A stretch of 64,000 bases of DNA, taken from Calonectria ilicicola. Taxonomy: Eukaryota; Ascomycota; Sordariomycetes; Hypocreales; Nectriaceae. The DNA lies in NCBI GenBank assembly GCA_020809705.1, contig CP085825.1, forward strand, positions 7,936,001-8,000,000, read 5' to 3'. Positions within the stretch are counted from its first letter, which is position 1; each line of letters starts with the position of its first letter. Of this stretch, positions 44,496-57,093 are shown piece after piece. The notes under the pieces are model-generated. The model was given only the letters and a program-made list of their open reading frames with translations, was not told the origin of the DNA and searched no databases. The translations under genes were made by a program, and so were the position numbers.

Positions 44496-44866
44496 TTCAA
44501 TCATAGTTAGAGCATAGCCTTTCAAGAAACAGAGTGAGACATAAGAAGACAATCAAGAATTAATTGCATCAATTATCACTTGCAAGTATCGTAATCCGTA
44601 TTGAGATCTATTACTTAGACAAATGAAACAACGTCGTCTCCTTCTACGCCTAATGCTCCGCGTTCCGTTGCTCCGCGACAGTCCGCCAGCCTCCATGGCA
44701 GAATTGCTGAACTGGATAGCCTTGTCCTTTGTATCTGCAAACCTTATTTGGTGTATTGACCTTGCTAGATAACTAGACTTGTGTATAAGTAAAAAGAGAA
44801 TAATTTACATAACGAAAATATAACCAACTTAATTTTTTATACAATATAAAGTCCTGTAATTAGTAC
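44496..44866. other. short intergenic gap
   Basis: About 370 bp between two convergent genes; A/T-rich towards the right, with nothing else noted. Confidence 0.5.
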
Positions 44867-47800
44867 TTAATGTTTTTTGATTCTTTTTCGTTGTACGCGC
44901 TGTTCAGGTTCTACTTCCCTTGATCTTTTAGCTTTTCTATCCCGTGTACTTGAAAAGAGGTTGGAAGGTGAGTGCGGTTTAGGCGAAGGTGCCTTATCCA
45001 CCGCCGTCGTGGCCCGCCGGTCTTCAATCATGTCAAGTATCTCCAGACCCATCCCACGGAGTCTCCATTGGTCGTCCGAAGGAATGCCAATTGCGTTGTG
45101 ATAATCAACGAAATTGTGCTTCAGAGTAGTCACAAGGGTTTCTCCCGTTTCGTATTCGCTGATGCTGACATCTGCCCCATGTTGTATGAGTGCTTTGACA
45201 ATCATGGCCGCTTCAATCGATGGTTGGAATCCCTCCCGCTCCATGTCCCTCAGCCAGCATCTCCAAGGAGTGGTCTTGGTCCGCCCTTCCGAGAATACCA
45301 CGTTAGGATCACTGCCAGATGCAAGGAGGTACCGCACGATTTCAACTGACATGCGGAGCTGCCAGCGAGGGAGGGAGCTCACGCAAGGTAAGCGTATCGC
45401 ATGTAGGAGCAATGTATGTGAGAGACAGGTAGGAAATTTGATGTACTTGGCTTGTGACCGAACAAAGTTGATCATGCCTGATTCGACGCCAAGAATGAGA
45501 CCAAAGGGAACATCTCCCTTGAAGACTTCTAGGAGATCTGACGTAGATAGCCACGGCTGGTTTATTAAAGGTAGAAACGAAGGGTTTTCCTGCAAAATCC
45601 TTCGAAGAAATCTTTCTAAACTAAGCAGTACTGGCAAGATCATTGCAGGGGCTGAGGAATCCGCACTGGAGGCGTGTACTATGGCTTGCTTGAGATACAA
45701 CTCGCCTGATCCTCCCTCTCTGTATTGGTGCTCAGCGGTTAGTGCGAGAAGCTGCAAATTGATGCATGACAGGACAGCGTCGGCATCAAAAATTGGGTCA
45801 TGGACCTGTAGACACCCGAGATCCCAGACACCCGGTTGACTCAGAAAATCGAACACCGTGCGGTGGATAAATGAGACTTTTGAGTCGATAAGCTCATCGT
45901 GTGTCTCAACCCGTGTTGTAACGTTACAGAAGCAATGGTGTGATGCTGATGCCTCTCTGACCCTCGAGATTTCCAAGAGCCCACAGCATCGACTCCTCAC
46001 ACGTCCTTCCAGGGCCCCGCATTTGGCGCGCTTGGCTGCGTCTGGAAGCCGTCCCGGCAACTCGACCTTACGAGGATCCATGCCGAGGCCATCGACAATG
46101 GCCAAACCTATCGAAGGAAGTGCCTGTCCTCCGCTGAACTGGTTTTGGTGACAGACGCGCAAGATCTTGGCTGCTTGCATTTGGTATCGAGGCTCTATCT
46201 TTCCCAGCATATACTGGAACAAATCTTCAAGTTCCCGCGGGAGTTCATCGACCCGCTGACGCAGCTCTGAAGCGTTGTCATATGCAGCGAATCCCGCTCT
46301 CAATGAGCGGCAGGCCAAGACGACCCAGAGGAAGACCCCAGACGCCTTGTTGACAAGTTCTTCTACAATCTCAGTCGCTATATCTGGCTCTTCTATTGCG
46401 AGTTGTGTCATATATGGGTCAGAGCTGATGATGTCGTGGATGTAACTGAGGATATCCCCCTTGGTAAGGTCCTGTAGCTGAAGCCTGGGGTTATTCGAGA
46501 AAGCCTGTACACATGACGGGATTGGTCTACTAGACACGAGGATTTTGATGTCAGGGTTTGTGACGAGGCTTTGGATGATGGAGATGGCGTCGATGTAATC
46601 GCCCGAATACTCGTCGAGGCCGTCTATGAAGAAGCAAAACTTTCGACGCATACTGAGACCGTTTCGGATGGCCTCGAAAGCTTCATTTATCTCTCCCTGG
46701 GAAGGCAACTGCATGTCAACTTCGTCAGATATCTGTGCCTCCCGCCACATGCCGGGAAACAGTATTGGGATGAATGAGTCTTCGGCCATCAAAATCTGAT
46801 ACAGAAGCGCCCTCACAAGTCCTTGTTTGGATTTCTGCTCGTCAGTTCCCAGAGCGTAGAAGAAAAAGTTGACCTTGGTCAGGGGGGCAGGACTGGCCCA
46901 CTGGCATAAAAGCGTTTGAGTCTTCTCGTGCTCATACAGATACTTCATCAGCGTTGACTTTCCACTCCCAGCTTTGCCTGAAATCCAGTAGGAGCCTCGG
47001 CCATGCTCAAGCCAGTCGGAAAGATCGTCCCAATCATTCACGACTTCCTGAGCCGGTGGCTCTAGTACCCATTTCAACGTACTAGTATGTGCGCTAGCCA
47101 GGCCAGACCTTCTGTCGTCCATGGCTCGATACCAGAAACAATGAAGGATCCGACGTGTGCAACTCTCCGCAAGGGCATGTTCCGCAGAGCTTGCCATTAG
47201 CGCATCACGTCCAGTAGAAGCTTGGAGAACCATTCGCACCGTTTTAATGCGAAGCTTCGACAGGTCTTCTTGGGCCATCGATACAAGGGCTCCGTTGACG
47301 TCTGGCACGATTTCATTTAGTTTCGAGATGAAGTACGAAAGTTGCTCTATCAGCCCTTCAAATTTATCTTTGTCGTGAACCACCCAACGCAGTCTCTTCC
47401 CCGCTGAGACCTTTACACTATTCTCCTCCGATCGAATATTCAGAGCGCTGAAGTTGATCAGGAACCGCGACATTCGCGGTGCACTGAGTGTATCTCTCAG
47501 CCCAGTGAGTGTAGCAACATTGATTGAACCGTGGTGGGCTGTGCCGTATTGCGCTTCTGACCGCATGCCGTATCTATTTTGAAGATTTTGACCGTCACTG
47601 AGAAGGAGTTGTATGCTTGACAGCACACGTGAGATGGCGCTAACAACATTTCGCTGGTTGAGACGGGCGTCGTAGTTTCGTTCTAGTAGGCGTACCCTGG
47701 TTGCCCATTGCAAGAGCAGAGTCTTCTCGACGTCCAACTTCGTATCCAACAACTCAAAGTCCCGCTCGAGGTTGCGAGATGCTGATATGTGCGCGAACAA

Positions 47801-47869
47801 TTCGATGCAATCGTTCAAGGTTCCCACCAGAGATATTACTCCAAAAGCGAGACCTGCTGCCTCAGCCAT
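44867..47869 (-). CDS. HeLo-NACHT NLR-like protein
   Basis: A single-exon gene for 1,000 residues. The ATG is at 47869-47867; the frame continues upstream only from TTG. Residues 1 to about 215 form a HeLo domain: AGLAFGVISLVGTLNDCIELF at the N-terminus and later LDTKLDVEKTLLLQWATRV, the pattern of HET-s-type membrane-active cell-death domains. A NACHT NTPase follows: Walker A GKAGSGKST at 298-306, Walker B FCFFIDGLDE at 411-420, and the sensor strand ILVSSRP. Then come helical repeats with FIHRTVFDFLSQP, common after fungal NACHT domains. The last 130 residues have a degenerate ankyrin-like piece (IQHGADVSI) and a basic Ser/Lys-rich tail. Such proteins act in fungal non-self recognition and programmed cell death. 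No C-terminal WD40 or TPR array is seen, so the sensor part is short or unusual. Confidence 0.92.
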   Translation of the reverse strand: MAEAAGLAFGVISLVGTLNDCIELFAHISASRNLERDFELLDTKLDVEKTLLLQWATRVRLLERNYDARLNQRNVVSAISRVLSSIQLLLSDGQNLQNRYGMRSEAQYGTAHHGSINVATLTGLRDTLSAPRMSRFLINFSALNIRSEENSVKVSAGKRLRWVVHDKDKFEGLIEQLSYFISKLNEIVPDVNGALVSMAQEDLSKLRIKTVRMVLQASTGRDALMASSAEHALAESCTRRILHCFWYRAMDDRRSGLASAHTSTLKWVLEPPAQEVVNDWDDLSDWLEHGRGSYWISGKAGSGKSTLMKYLYEHEKTQTLLCQWASPAPLTKVNFFFYALGTDEQKSKQGLVRALLYQILMAEDSFIPILFPGMWREAQISDEVDMQLPSQGEINEAFEAIRNGLSMRRKFCFFIDGLDEYSGDYIDAISIIQSLVTNPDIKILVSSRPIPSCVQAFSNNPRLQLQDLTKGDILSYIHDIISSDPYMTQLAIEEPDIATEIVEELVNKASGVFLWVVLACRSLRAGFAAYDNASELRQRVDELPRELEDLFQYMLGKIEPRYQMQAAKILRVCHQNQFSGGQALPSIGLAIVDGLGMDPRKVELPGRLPDAAKRAKCGALEGRVRSRCCGLLEISRVREASASHHCFCNVTTRVETHDELIDSKVSFIHRTVFDFLSQPGVWDLGCLQVHDPIFDADAVLSCINLQLLALTAEHQYREGGSGELYLKQAIVHASSADSSAPAMILPVLLSLERFLRRILQENPSFLPLINQPWLSTSDLLEVFKGDVPFGLILGVESGMINFVRSQAKYIKFPTCLSHTLLLHAIRLPCVSSLPRWQLRMSVEIVRYLLASGSDPNVVFSEGRTKTTPWRCWLRDMEREGFQPSIEAAMIVKALIQHGADVSISEYETGETLVTTLKHNFVDYHNAIGIPSDDQWRLRGMGLEILDMIEDRRATTAVDKAPSPKPHSPSNLFSSTRDRKAKRSREVEPEQRVQRKRIKKH

Positions 47870-49098
47870 TCTGTTCAAAGTGAAGCTGATTGATTGGAAA
47901 TGGCATTGATATCTATAAAGTGACTGGGCAAGCGATACGAGAATTTGTTGGCATAGATATAATAAAAGTCAGAAGCAATTAAGTCCGTGCAGATTCGGTA
48001 GGAACGCGCAGATTTAAATGCCTCGCGCACCTATCAAGGCATATTCACAGCCTCGGCACAGCCCCGACACTAGAAAGGCGGTCTGACCTAGTCAAAAAAA
48101 AAAAGCGAAGACATCATTCTTGAGTGGCATTCTTATCTGGGGGGTTTTAATTGGAACAGTTCATGTTGTCAGGATTGGGCGCACCAGGTTAAATCGAAAG
48201 TGTGCCTCGCCACGTAGCTTGGCCCTAACTCTAAGAAGCTTAGCTTAGAGCGGGAGGAGGTTAGCTCTGTAGATCGTAAGGGACTCTGGCATGCTTGAGT
48301 TTCGTCGCCGAGTATATTGGCAATATACACAATGTCCCGGCCTAGGATGGATTGTTAATACCAAATGCGGTGCAAATTTTTCCTTATACAGCAAGAGAGA
48401 GAAGGCTATTTGGAGTAGTTTATTGTAAAATTCTCTCTCAGCTCGCAGACCCGACTTGATTCCTAACTGATGGCACCATTTCAGGAGATGAAGTAATAGG
48501 ACAATTAAGAAACGGAATTGAGTTTCTCTTGTAAGTTAGAAGAGAAAAGACACAGTCAACTTGGGCTTATCTGTCGAGTTTTCAACTTGGTTGATGTACA
48601 TAAATCCAACCCAAAACAGGTCAGGCAGCGGACGCGAAACGGGAATTAGCGGCAATAGAAGTCGTTGTTACTACACGAGGGGGTGCAAGTGGGGTTTAAA
48701 CCCCGATCTAAGGTACCCTAGCCTCCCCGGCAAGTGACTCGGTAAATTCTGTGCGAAAATTCTGTAAGAAATAGCTTCCCCGTGATGGTCGCAAGGGGTC
48801 GCCCAGATATGGGCTTGTGAACGTTCAGCAAACATCACGTGCATCATACCTAGCACCACAAGTTTTACTCTCCCCGATCGCTAGTTTTATAACATGGGTA
48901 TCCAAATTTGCAATGCGTAATACCTGACTTGTTAGATTTCTTCTACAAACTAATTCCTCGGAAAACGGCTATTTAGTGTAGATAGGGAAGCCAGTCAATT
49001 ACAAAATTCAGAGACCAAATCCCATTCTCAGATCCAAGCCGAAACCAGACACATCAAAGCATAGAATGCTTTGTATCGAGCCTTCGCCTCCGTGACGC
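47870..49098. other. intergenic, NLR promoter side
   Basis: About 1.2 kb without a supported gene. An A run is at about 48100-48110 and a 14-bp palindrome GGGGTTTAAACCCC at 48691-48704. The left end should be the NLR promoter. Confidence 0.5.
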
Positions 49099-49762
49099 TT
49101 ACAGGTTCAGAACCCTGAATCTCTGGTTGGAGCCGTTGTTGCTAGGCCAGGCAATGAAAGGGACTCTAGGTTCTTGCTTGCCGCCCTCAAGGTCAATGTA
49201 GTTGTTGTCCTCCACGTTTCGGAATCTAGCCGCACCAACATTAGTATTGAGGTCATATTTTATATGAAAAAGCATCCATCAAGGCATATTACCTAATGGG
49301 AACGGACGGATCAATGCGTCCTACATCGGCACCCTCAAGGAACCATTGATGAGCTTCAGTGATGCGGTCAACACGGTCGGCGGTGATGGGCTTTCCCTGG
49401 CCTATGTTCTTATTGTTAAAAAAAAAACGTTTTAAAATATATCTTGGTCAATGAAATATTACCGTTTGATCGCAAGTATCCGTCATTAGTCTTGCTCTAA
49501 ATCACAACGCGGGTGCTCTTATTACCTAGCAGGGAAAGGATCTTCCAAATTTCATTAGTGTTAGTCTTGGGGTTTGAGTCGCTAGATACCAGAAACGTGT
49601 CAGAGTTTGTGCTTTCAAAAACTGGATTGTCACTTACAACCAAATGATGGGGTTGGATCCTTCGTTCAGATCAATGTATTTGCCACCCTCGACTTGGATG
49701 TTGGCAGTGATACGAAGAGTAAGCTCGACAACTTCGGTGGACTGGGTGCGCTTGGTAGTCAT
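49099..49762 (-). CDS. small beta-trefoil-like (ricin-B-lectin-like) protein
   Basis: 138 residues when spliced as 49762-49638, 49581-49526, 49401-49293 and 49225-49099 (introns 56, 124 and 67 nt). Repeating units GGKYIDLNEG..., EAHQWFLEGAD and NNYIDLEGG...NQRFRVLN look like the Tyr-Ile-Asp-Leu and Q-x-W/F strands of beta-trefoil lectins. No signal peptide, so probably cytosolic, as in many fungal defence-type lectins. The second intron is unusually long, and inside it, in the same frame as both neighbours, lies a stretch reading SKTNDGYLRSN that looks like missing trefoil sequence, but with a TAG just before it. So either intron 2 is real, or the gene has a nonsense mutation, or the exon is alternatively used. 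Family call moderate; the gene structure except intron 2 is well supported. Confidence 0.75.
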
Positions 49763-52658
49763 GTTGGGCGTTTTTTTAGCGAAAAAAATATTTGCTGTGT
49801 GAGGTGTGATGTGTGTGCTTGGTTGAGATGTAGCTGTGTGTGATGAGTTCCTTTCCTCAGAGAGGGTAGTTCGTGGACATATTTATACTCAAAATCTGCC
49901 ATCATTCAACACCAGCCTCCCTTTTCCCGAAGGTCCGAAGTCGGTTGACGCATCTCAAATTGGCAAAACTGCCGCCGCCCCAACTGTTCCTGTATTCCGA
50001 CTCAATGCATTGTGGCTGGCTGAATAGACTACTCGTGGGTGATGGTGCGCTGGGCATATCCGGGCCTTTGGCCCAAATTGGGATTGGGGCAGAGTGTGCA
50101 GCATCCTACATGCCATTCAACTCCAATCAAGGCCATAGCTTCTTGTAATAGCGTGAGGCCAAGGAATTTGGTGTCAATATTTGTTCTGGGCTATGACTAT
50201 CATCAAGTCACTTGAGTGGTGTAATTGTGACGAGGATGGGCCTCACTATTGCGCCACTCAGGGAGCGGGCGAGCTGAAAACCCACTTCCCATGTCCGAGC
50301 ACAAAAAGGTCTCCGGGGCAAGTTTGCTCATACTATTTCTGTCCTAATGTGCCATCAGAAAGAGTGCATTATTGCCGCCCAAATACGTAAACAGCTGACG
50401 CAATGATACCTATAATTCTTGCACGGATGAGAGAAATGCAATCATCTGGAACGGCGAAAGCATCACGAATTAGGAATCATAAATTCTATGCATTAATATG
50501 TTACCATATCACAACTATGTAATATGCCGAATGTCATTCTGGGACCATCTACTCTGCTTGTGTAAGACACGGCCCACTCTATTCAAGCCCAGAACATGGG
50601 TGGCTTTCCTGATTTCGTTTTATACAATGTGGTTTATGTATGGCGCCATGTCTTTAGTGTAGCAGAGAGGTACCTTAGCCCGAGTTGTTATCTACTAATA
50701 ATATCAAATCTGAGTGTTTCCATGACCTAATACTGTTTTAATAATGTGGTGCTTGACCAAACTCTTGGTCACGTATGCTTCTGAGGCCATTTCGCAAAAT
50801 TGGAGGAGTGCGCGAACAGGATGAATTGCTCTGATCTACATTATTTTCTTGCCCACATTATTATGAAAGTATGCGTACATATTACATTTCAACTATTGAT
50901 CACTGCATGCTGTGGATCGAGCCAAGACACAGTGCGGAGTCGTGACTGGCCATGTTTCGGTACCTACAAACGAGAAACTAAAGAAGCTGGCTGAGACTCC
51001 ATGTTTGGCTAGCCCCCGAAAAATTAAGCCACAATCCCCTCCTCCTGCTTGTTCATTCGTGGTAGAAACCGCTGATTGCCGAACTAAATCAGCCACATTG
51101 GCCCCGTCAGTGTTCCATTAATGATGCGATTAATGATGCGATTAAATACGGGCTCAGAAGGATTTCGCCGTAAGTTATACAGGTCGCATGCAACTATCAA
51201 TTCGTATCAAACACAATGAAAATTCTAAATTAATTGTTTCACGCGGGTATTTTGTGTGATTACTATTCACCAAGATATTTACCTTTGATATATGTGTTGC
51301 TTACACGTGTCAGAGTGGATCAAGGACCTTGGTAGCCAAATTACAATATCTACATGTGGCAAAAGAGTAGAACACAGAGGGGGATGCGCGCATTTACGCA
51401 CATAATTACAAATTTCGAAGTCTAGATTCCAAGAAAGCCACTAATATTATGCAAGGACCTGCATAGGTAAATATACGAGGCAGGCATGCGAACCCGCTTG
51501 CCTCTGGTCCGACAAGCCACCATGCAATATCCAGGGCTGTTTTTTGTCATTCGGGCATTGCTGAAGCAAATATTTGACACCAGTAGATTGGAAATGAAAT
51601 GAGTGTACGTTTCTCTTTTGCCATGCTCTCGGCGGCAATACCTATAGCGCTGGTATACCATTGTGTTGAAAGAATCCAAGATCGGAACGACCCTAGTGAC
51701 TGTTTTGCTGACATCCTCTTTGTCACAACTAACAAAATGATCCCCGCAGATGGCTTGTAACGACGTAGATTAGCCAGTTTTGCAGTAGCAGACTTGAGAA
51801 TGGGATGCAGCTGCTGTGAAAGTGGTGGTTTTGATTGATCAGAAATTTTAATATGAAACCTTTCGTTAATTTGTTCCTCATGGCGAGAATATCTTCCCAA
51901 GATAATCTGTCTTGGATGCTATCCTGATTTAATTCCTCGGACTCATCGTCTCATCATAATGCAAAAAGTGAGCTCGCCACATTTGCACCCCATAGAGGCC
52001 TGCGGTGGTGACATAACCAAAATCCTAAAATTCTCAGTGGCAGTTGGTCATTTTTGCCACTAATCAGTGGCTTGGCTCTTTCGTCGAGAAAGAGTGGACG
52101 AAAGATCACGTGCCGGGCCAGAGAGGGCCACAGGCCAGAGGCAAAAGCCCCCGTGGAGGGGGAATTTCAATTATAAAATCCGGAGAATATAGTAAAATAA
52201 GTGAAAGGAAGAGGAACAAAAAGAGGACGAGGTATAAAAGCAAGGCATTTTTGAGTGCTGCAAGGCCGCTGGGAGAGGATTGTATTGTCTCAGTCATACA
52301 TACATCTCATCCCCACATCCATTTTAATACCCTATACTTGTTTGTGATTACTTGTTTTACGCGAAGACCTATAGTATTCTTCAAGCTTTAGATGCAAAGC
52401 TAAGCAATAAGTTACTGGGTGTTGTGATGGCAAAAAGGTTCCATCCCCAATGTCTTGATAGATATATGGACAAAGAAAAATATTAGAGTCCAGGACAAAC
52501 AGTTTTAGCCATGCCCAGGCTTGGGCTGTCCAATTCGGACAAGCTCTCAATTTTCCTCAAATCATCAACAACGTCCTTCTCCATCCAACCTCTCCATCAC
52601 ACAAGAACTGCCATTTTACACAGGTAGATCGCCTATTGTGACGTGTAAATGTGACATG
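49763..52658. other. long intergenic region, nothing recognised
   Basis: About 2.9 kb with short frames only (for example 51422-51679 minus, 52044-52391 plus). A 12-bp direct repeat TTAATGATGCGA occurs twice in tandem at about 51119-51142. The leftmost few hundred bases contain the promoter of the trefoil-like gene. Confidence 0.45.
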
Positions 52659-55600
52659 CTACATGCGGCATCTTATCTCCGCATCGCTCAGAGTATGTGC
52701 TCCACCCTCGCAAACGTACCCATTCCCCTGCCTCTTCCAGCTATAGCCGTTTTCACAGGGAGACAGCTCATTGATTATTTCTTGAACTGTTCGAGATTTA
52801 GTTTCCCGTTCACTCTTCTCACGAAGTTCGCGGTGTCGGTGGCGAACCGTCTCCTTTTTCTTGGCTGAGCTGTCATGCGTCATGGGCGTGCTGACAGAGC
52901 ATCCTTTATCTGCATTAGCCCCATCCACATCCAAGTAATTGCTGTCCGGTTCTTGACCCACGGAACTCCCTAGCATACTACGTTTCATATGAAACATTTC
53001 CCTAATGCATGACTCGATGATATTGTACTGCATGTTCTCGTTGCTGTCCTTGAGCTTCCCGTGCGACGGGCTCTGAAACAATTTTCGGGTTATTCGAGAT
53101 ACCAGGGCCATGACGTCCTGGGCGTTGTTCCAATTGGGCAATAAGGTCAACATTTGAAAACCCCTTTGTATTTGAGCCTGGTGCTGCGGGTTTTCCGTCA
53201 GACGATGGTTCCCCCCGTATTTGTTCAGCTCACGACGTAGCAATACCACACACTCTTGAGCCGTGAGGTTTTCAAAGATGATTTGGTCAGAGAAAAGCGA
53301 TGCTACATCTGATCTTTGCTGCATAAGACCATCGATGCTTTTAGTTTGTCCCACCAAGATCACCACCAATCTTGTTGCGTTTCGTTTCACAAAAGACACC
53401 AGTTCATCAAGGGCTTCGGTGGCGTATCCACCCCTGGTGAGTCGGTGGACTTCGTCTATGATTAGTACTCTTCCGAGACCACGACGAAGCCGGTCATGGG
53501 TCTTTGGTGTTGTGTGTCCGACGTGCTGACCGATAAAATCTGCTGCTGTGCATTCGCTGACGGCATTGGTTGGCAAGAGCCCGATGTCATAGAAAAACTT
53601 GCCCATATACCTCGCCACTGTAGATTTGCCAGTTCCTATACCATTATTGTGTCAGCGCATGCTGCAGTGACCTGCTACATCTGTCAAGTATTTGATAGGT
53701 ACGTACCTGTTGGGCCCTTGAAAGCGAATGTCATCGGAATACCGTCGGTGGGATCAAAATTTCCTCGCTGCAATTCTTGGAACATATTCTGATACTGTGA
53801 CAACTCATCAATGATCCTAGAAGACACCTTTCCCCGTAAGTCTGCCCTGCAGCTGAGCCCTGCTCCTGAAGTCGTATCAAAGCTAAGTCGAGGGTCAAAG
53901 TCCTGGGGAAGGAGAACTCCGCTAAAGATTTGAGAGTCGGGATCGAGTTGTGTCTGTCTGTCTTGATATCTGGAGATTGCCACTGAAAGAAGATTGGAAA
54001 CTTCTCTCGCGTTGCTAAAGTTTTCACTCTTTCTTGATCTGGACAGTACACTCACTGCGGCCTCGAGCGCATCATCGGCAAGCTTGACCTCTCGCTTCTC
54101 AATATCCAGGCGCATAATCTGTTCAAGCTCTTTTGCATTGTAATCAGAAAATCGAAACGGCCTATCAGACATAAACCGCCCGGCTAGGCCTGGGTTTCCG
54201 TTCTCAAACAAGCTCTTTATTTTGTCTTCATACCCAAGGAGGATGACGCACCGGTCATCACCGGGAACGCTCTGAACTTCGGCCACAATCGTATCGAGGA
54301 CGGCGGTTTTGAAAGACTCGGAGGTATTCTTTGGATCTCCGGGATCGAGCATATAAGCTTCGTCAATTATGAGGACTTTGCCGAGCGTTGATGTCAATAT
54401 GGCTTTTGTGTTGGCTTCCGAGCTGCCGACCGCAGCACCAATAAAGTCTGACGGATTCTTTGCGACAACTATGTATTATAATAATGTAAGCGCAGCTCCT
54501 AGATCAAAGATAGCCTTGAACATACCGTCTCCGTTGCTCAAAAACCCTAACTCAGTCAATATCCTGCCGTACAGTTTGGCTACAGTTGTTTTCCCGGTCC
54601 CAGGCGCTCCAATAAAGATCCGGTTGAGAGACATGGCAAGTGGCTTCAACTCCATCAACTCTCGCTGATAATTCTCGTCCACCATTGTGAACATCATTCT
54701 GATGGACTTTTTGACGTCTTCAAGTCCGATGAGTGACTGAAGTTCAGCCCAAGCCTTACTTCCAGACATGACATCAGAAGGTTTCGTCCCGATCATGTCT
54801 TCCTTAGTGAAGAAAAGGTGGCCATCGTCGGAGGGGTTTACCGTGGAACGGATTCGTTTTGCCTGGCGTTTGCTGATGGCCGAGAAAAGATTCTCGACAC
54901 TACGGGCGTTACCAAACCCTCGCCGCCCCCGGCTACGCGATAGCCTTCGGATCGCAACGCGCATGTACAGGCCCTTGAATCCACCTTCAACATGCATTCT
55001 TCCTCTGTATCTCTTTCTGATTAACCGTGAGAGAACTAACCGGAGCTCTTCATCACTAAAGTCTTCAAAATCAACAGTGTCAGGGACTCGACTGCTGAGC
55101 CCCTCATTGTGCGCGAAAAAGGTCTCAAGCTCGTTTTTGTATCCTGCAAATATGACAACCCATTTGGTCCTCTTTTTCTCCATTTCAGTTAATATGATAT
55201 CCAGGATTTGCTTGCCAGCTATGCTGGTGTGAGATGAGACGAGTTGATAAGCTTCATCCACGAACAAGACACCGCCAAGCTTGCGCCTGAAATGCCTAGG
55301 TATGGACTCATTCTCATCAAAATTGTCTTCGCCCTCAGAACTGTCGTCATCATCACTGTAATCACTGTCATCACTATCGACAGTTGAGCCAAACAGTTTC
55401 ATGAGGCTAGTCGGACCCTGGGCGGCTAATTTTGCTCCAGAGGTCTCGATGATTCTCCCAGAGTCTAGCACACCCAAGGAGTACAACAGCTTTCCGTAAA
55501 GTCTTGCAACTGTGGTTTTTCCTTGAGATAGTTAGTAAGACGTCAAGAATGATGCATGCGGTGATTTATGACGAACCTGTCCCTGGGTTTCCTTGGAACA

Positions 55601-56312
55601 CAACGTGGAATCGAGATTCCTTCACACGTTCACCCAGGCGTCTGTTCTGATGGACCGAGTGAACGATCTCTTCAAAATGTTCTTTAATCGTTTTTAAACC
55701 GACCAAGGCCTTCATCTGAGCCATTGTCTGAAGCTCGAGATCTTTCCTTGTCCTGGCTTTCTGAACTTTAGAGAGTAGTGTAAAGTCATCGTCGTCTTCA
55801 GAGGATGTGTTAGCCACTTGAAATCCTGATTGACTGTTGGTGGTATCAATTTCGTGATCGTTCGGTGGCTTGAATATATTTGCGGCAGTCGTATTGAGGG
55901 TAGGACTATTGGAGCCCGCGGGGACCTCTGACACGAGGTCTTCTGGATCAGGTTGATCTGATTCTTTTGAAGGTTGACACTCCGTGTCGGCAGATGAAAG
56001 AGATTTGGTATCATCTTCTTCCTCTGTCTCGTTCGTGGTGGAAGTCTGGGGTTTGTTGTGGTCGTTTTCTGCTATTTCTGGATCCAAAACCAACAAGGAT
56101 TTCTCGCTACCACCTCCTTCGTAAATAGCGTTCACTGGAGTCGAACACCTAGACATCGACCTCTCCGGCGGCGGGGACATCGGTGGGGATGGCGGTAGCA
56201 CCTGTGCGCCATGGACGTTCAAAGCTACAGAACTACCGGAATACGAAGCTCCCTCGAGATTCAGTGATATATCTCTGAGTAAAGGAGCCCTGTCCCTAAT
56301 AGGAGGCTCCAT
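52659..56312 (-). CDS. protein with three CbxX/CfqX-type AAA+ ATPase modules
   Basis: 1,156 residues from exons 56312-55577, 55521-54526, 54468-53707 and 53635-52659; introns are 55, 57, 57-71 nt class and each interrupts a P-loop or the segment just after it. Residues 1-200 are a disordered acidic Ser/Pro/Asp-rich N-terminus. Module 1 has Walker A GNPGTGKT (241-248) and Walker B GGVLFVDEAYQL, with a very acidic insert (SDDSDYSDDDD) between them. Module 2 has GAPGTGKT (550-557) and VLIIDEAYML. Module 3 has GPTGTGKS (829-836) and VLIIDEVHRL. DEAY after Walker B marks the CbxX/CfqX/SpoVK subgroup of AAA+, best known from Rubisco activase CbbX and bacterial sporulation/secretion proteins. The C-terminal 110 residues are charged helix. 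In fungi the role is unknown; ring assembly and remodelling of a partner are expected. Divergent from the membrane protein at 57094. Confidence 0.93.
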
Positions 56313-57093
56313 GATAAAGGAGTCAGTAGTGGGTATGCAAAAGGATCTGATAGTCAAAGTTTAGAATTATTACATTAAGCCTTAAACACTTGTAAGATGG
56401 CGATAGTTATAATAAGTTTTGATTCAAACTTAGGCTTTTGCGAGACTAACTGCTGGGCAGTATGACGTAGCTTGCGTTCGTGGCATCTTCGGTGCCACCG
56501 CACTTAGGCATCAAAGCGTGCAGGGAGCTAGAGCGGTGAACCCTTCTATCTCGTTTAACCGTGCCAATCACAACAGGGGCTTTGATAGCAATGCATAAGC
56601 GACTATTTTCTTTTTAGGCTCGAACGGAGACCCATCGCAGGTGTAAAAACAACCAGAGACAATTGTAATAAATGGCATTTTAGGCATGGATCAAGAAGCA
56701 ACGTGGTTGATACATAGGCCATATGAATCTCGGAGCAAGGCATTGGGCGATGTCCAGCACATGCTGATGTGTTTGTGACAAGCTCATGCCTCGGAATCAA
56801 GCGTGGGAACTGGGCGGTAGTGTTTGCAAAGTCCCGTGACGTGTCAACAGACAATACGGCCGACACGCGCAGCAGTGTGGATAAGTCTTTACTATTTATA
56901 AAGAAACACGTCGAAGAAACCCGGCAGATGAATCTGGGAATAACGCCCGAAGTTAAAGAAGCTTAAAAAGTGAGGCCCTGGATGATATTTGCCCACGAGG
57001 AAAACACCGACGCCCAACTACACATCCCTAACCCTCCTACTCATTACCGAAGAACAATTATACTCTACTTTCTCAAAAGGCTGAGTCGCTGCT
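56313..57093. promoter_or_regulatory. divergent promoter region
   Basis: 781 bp between the divergent triple-AAA and membrane-protein genes, so it probably carries both promoters. A short frame at 56603-56866 has no signature. A TATTTATAAAG-like element is at about 56890-56900, 195 bp before the ATG at 57094. Confidence 0.5.

Noticed and set aside
48691..48704. 14-bp perfect palindrome GGGGTTTAAACCCC
   Set aside because: Isolated and far from an evident gene start; could be chance.
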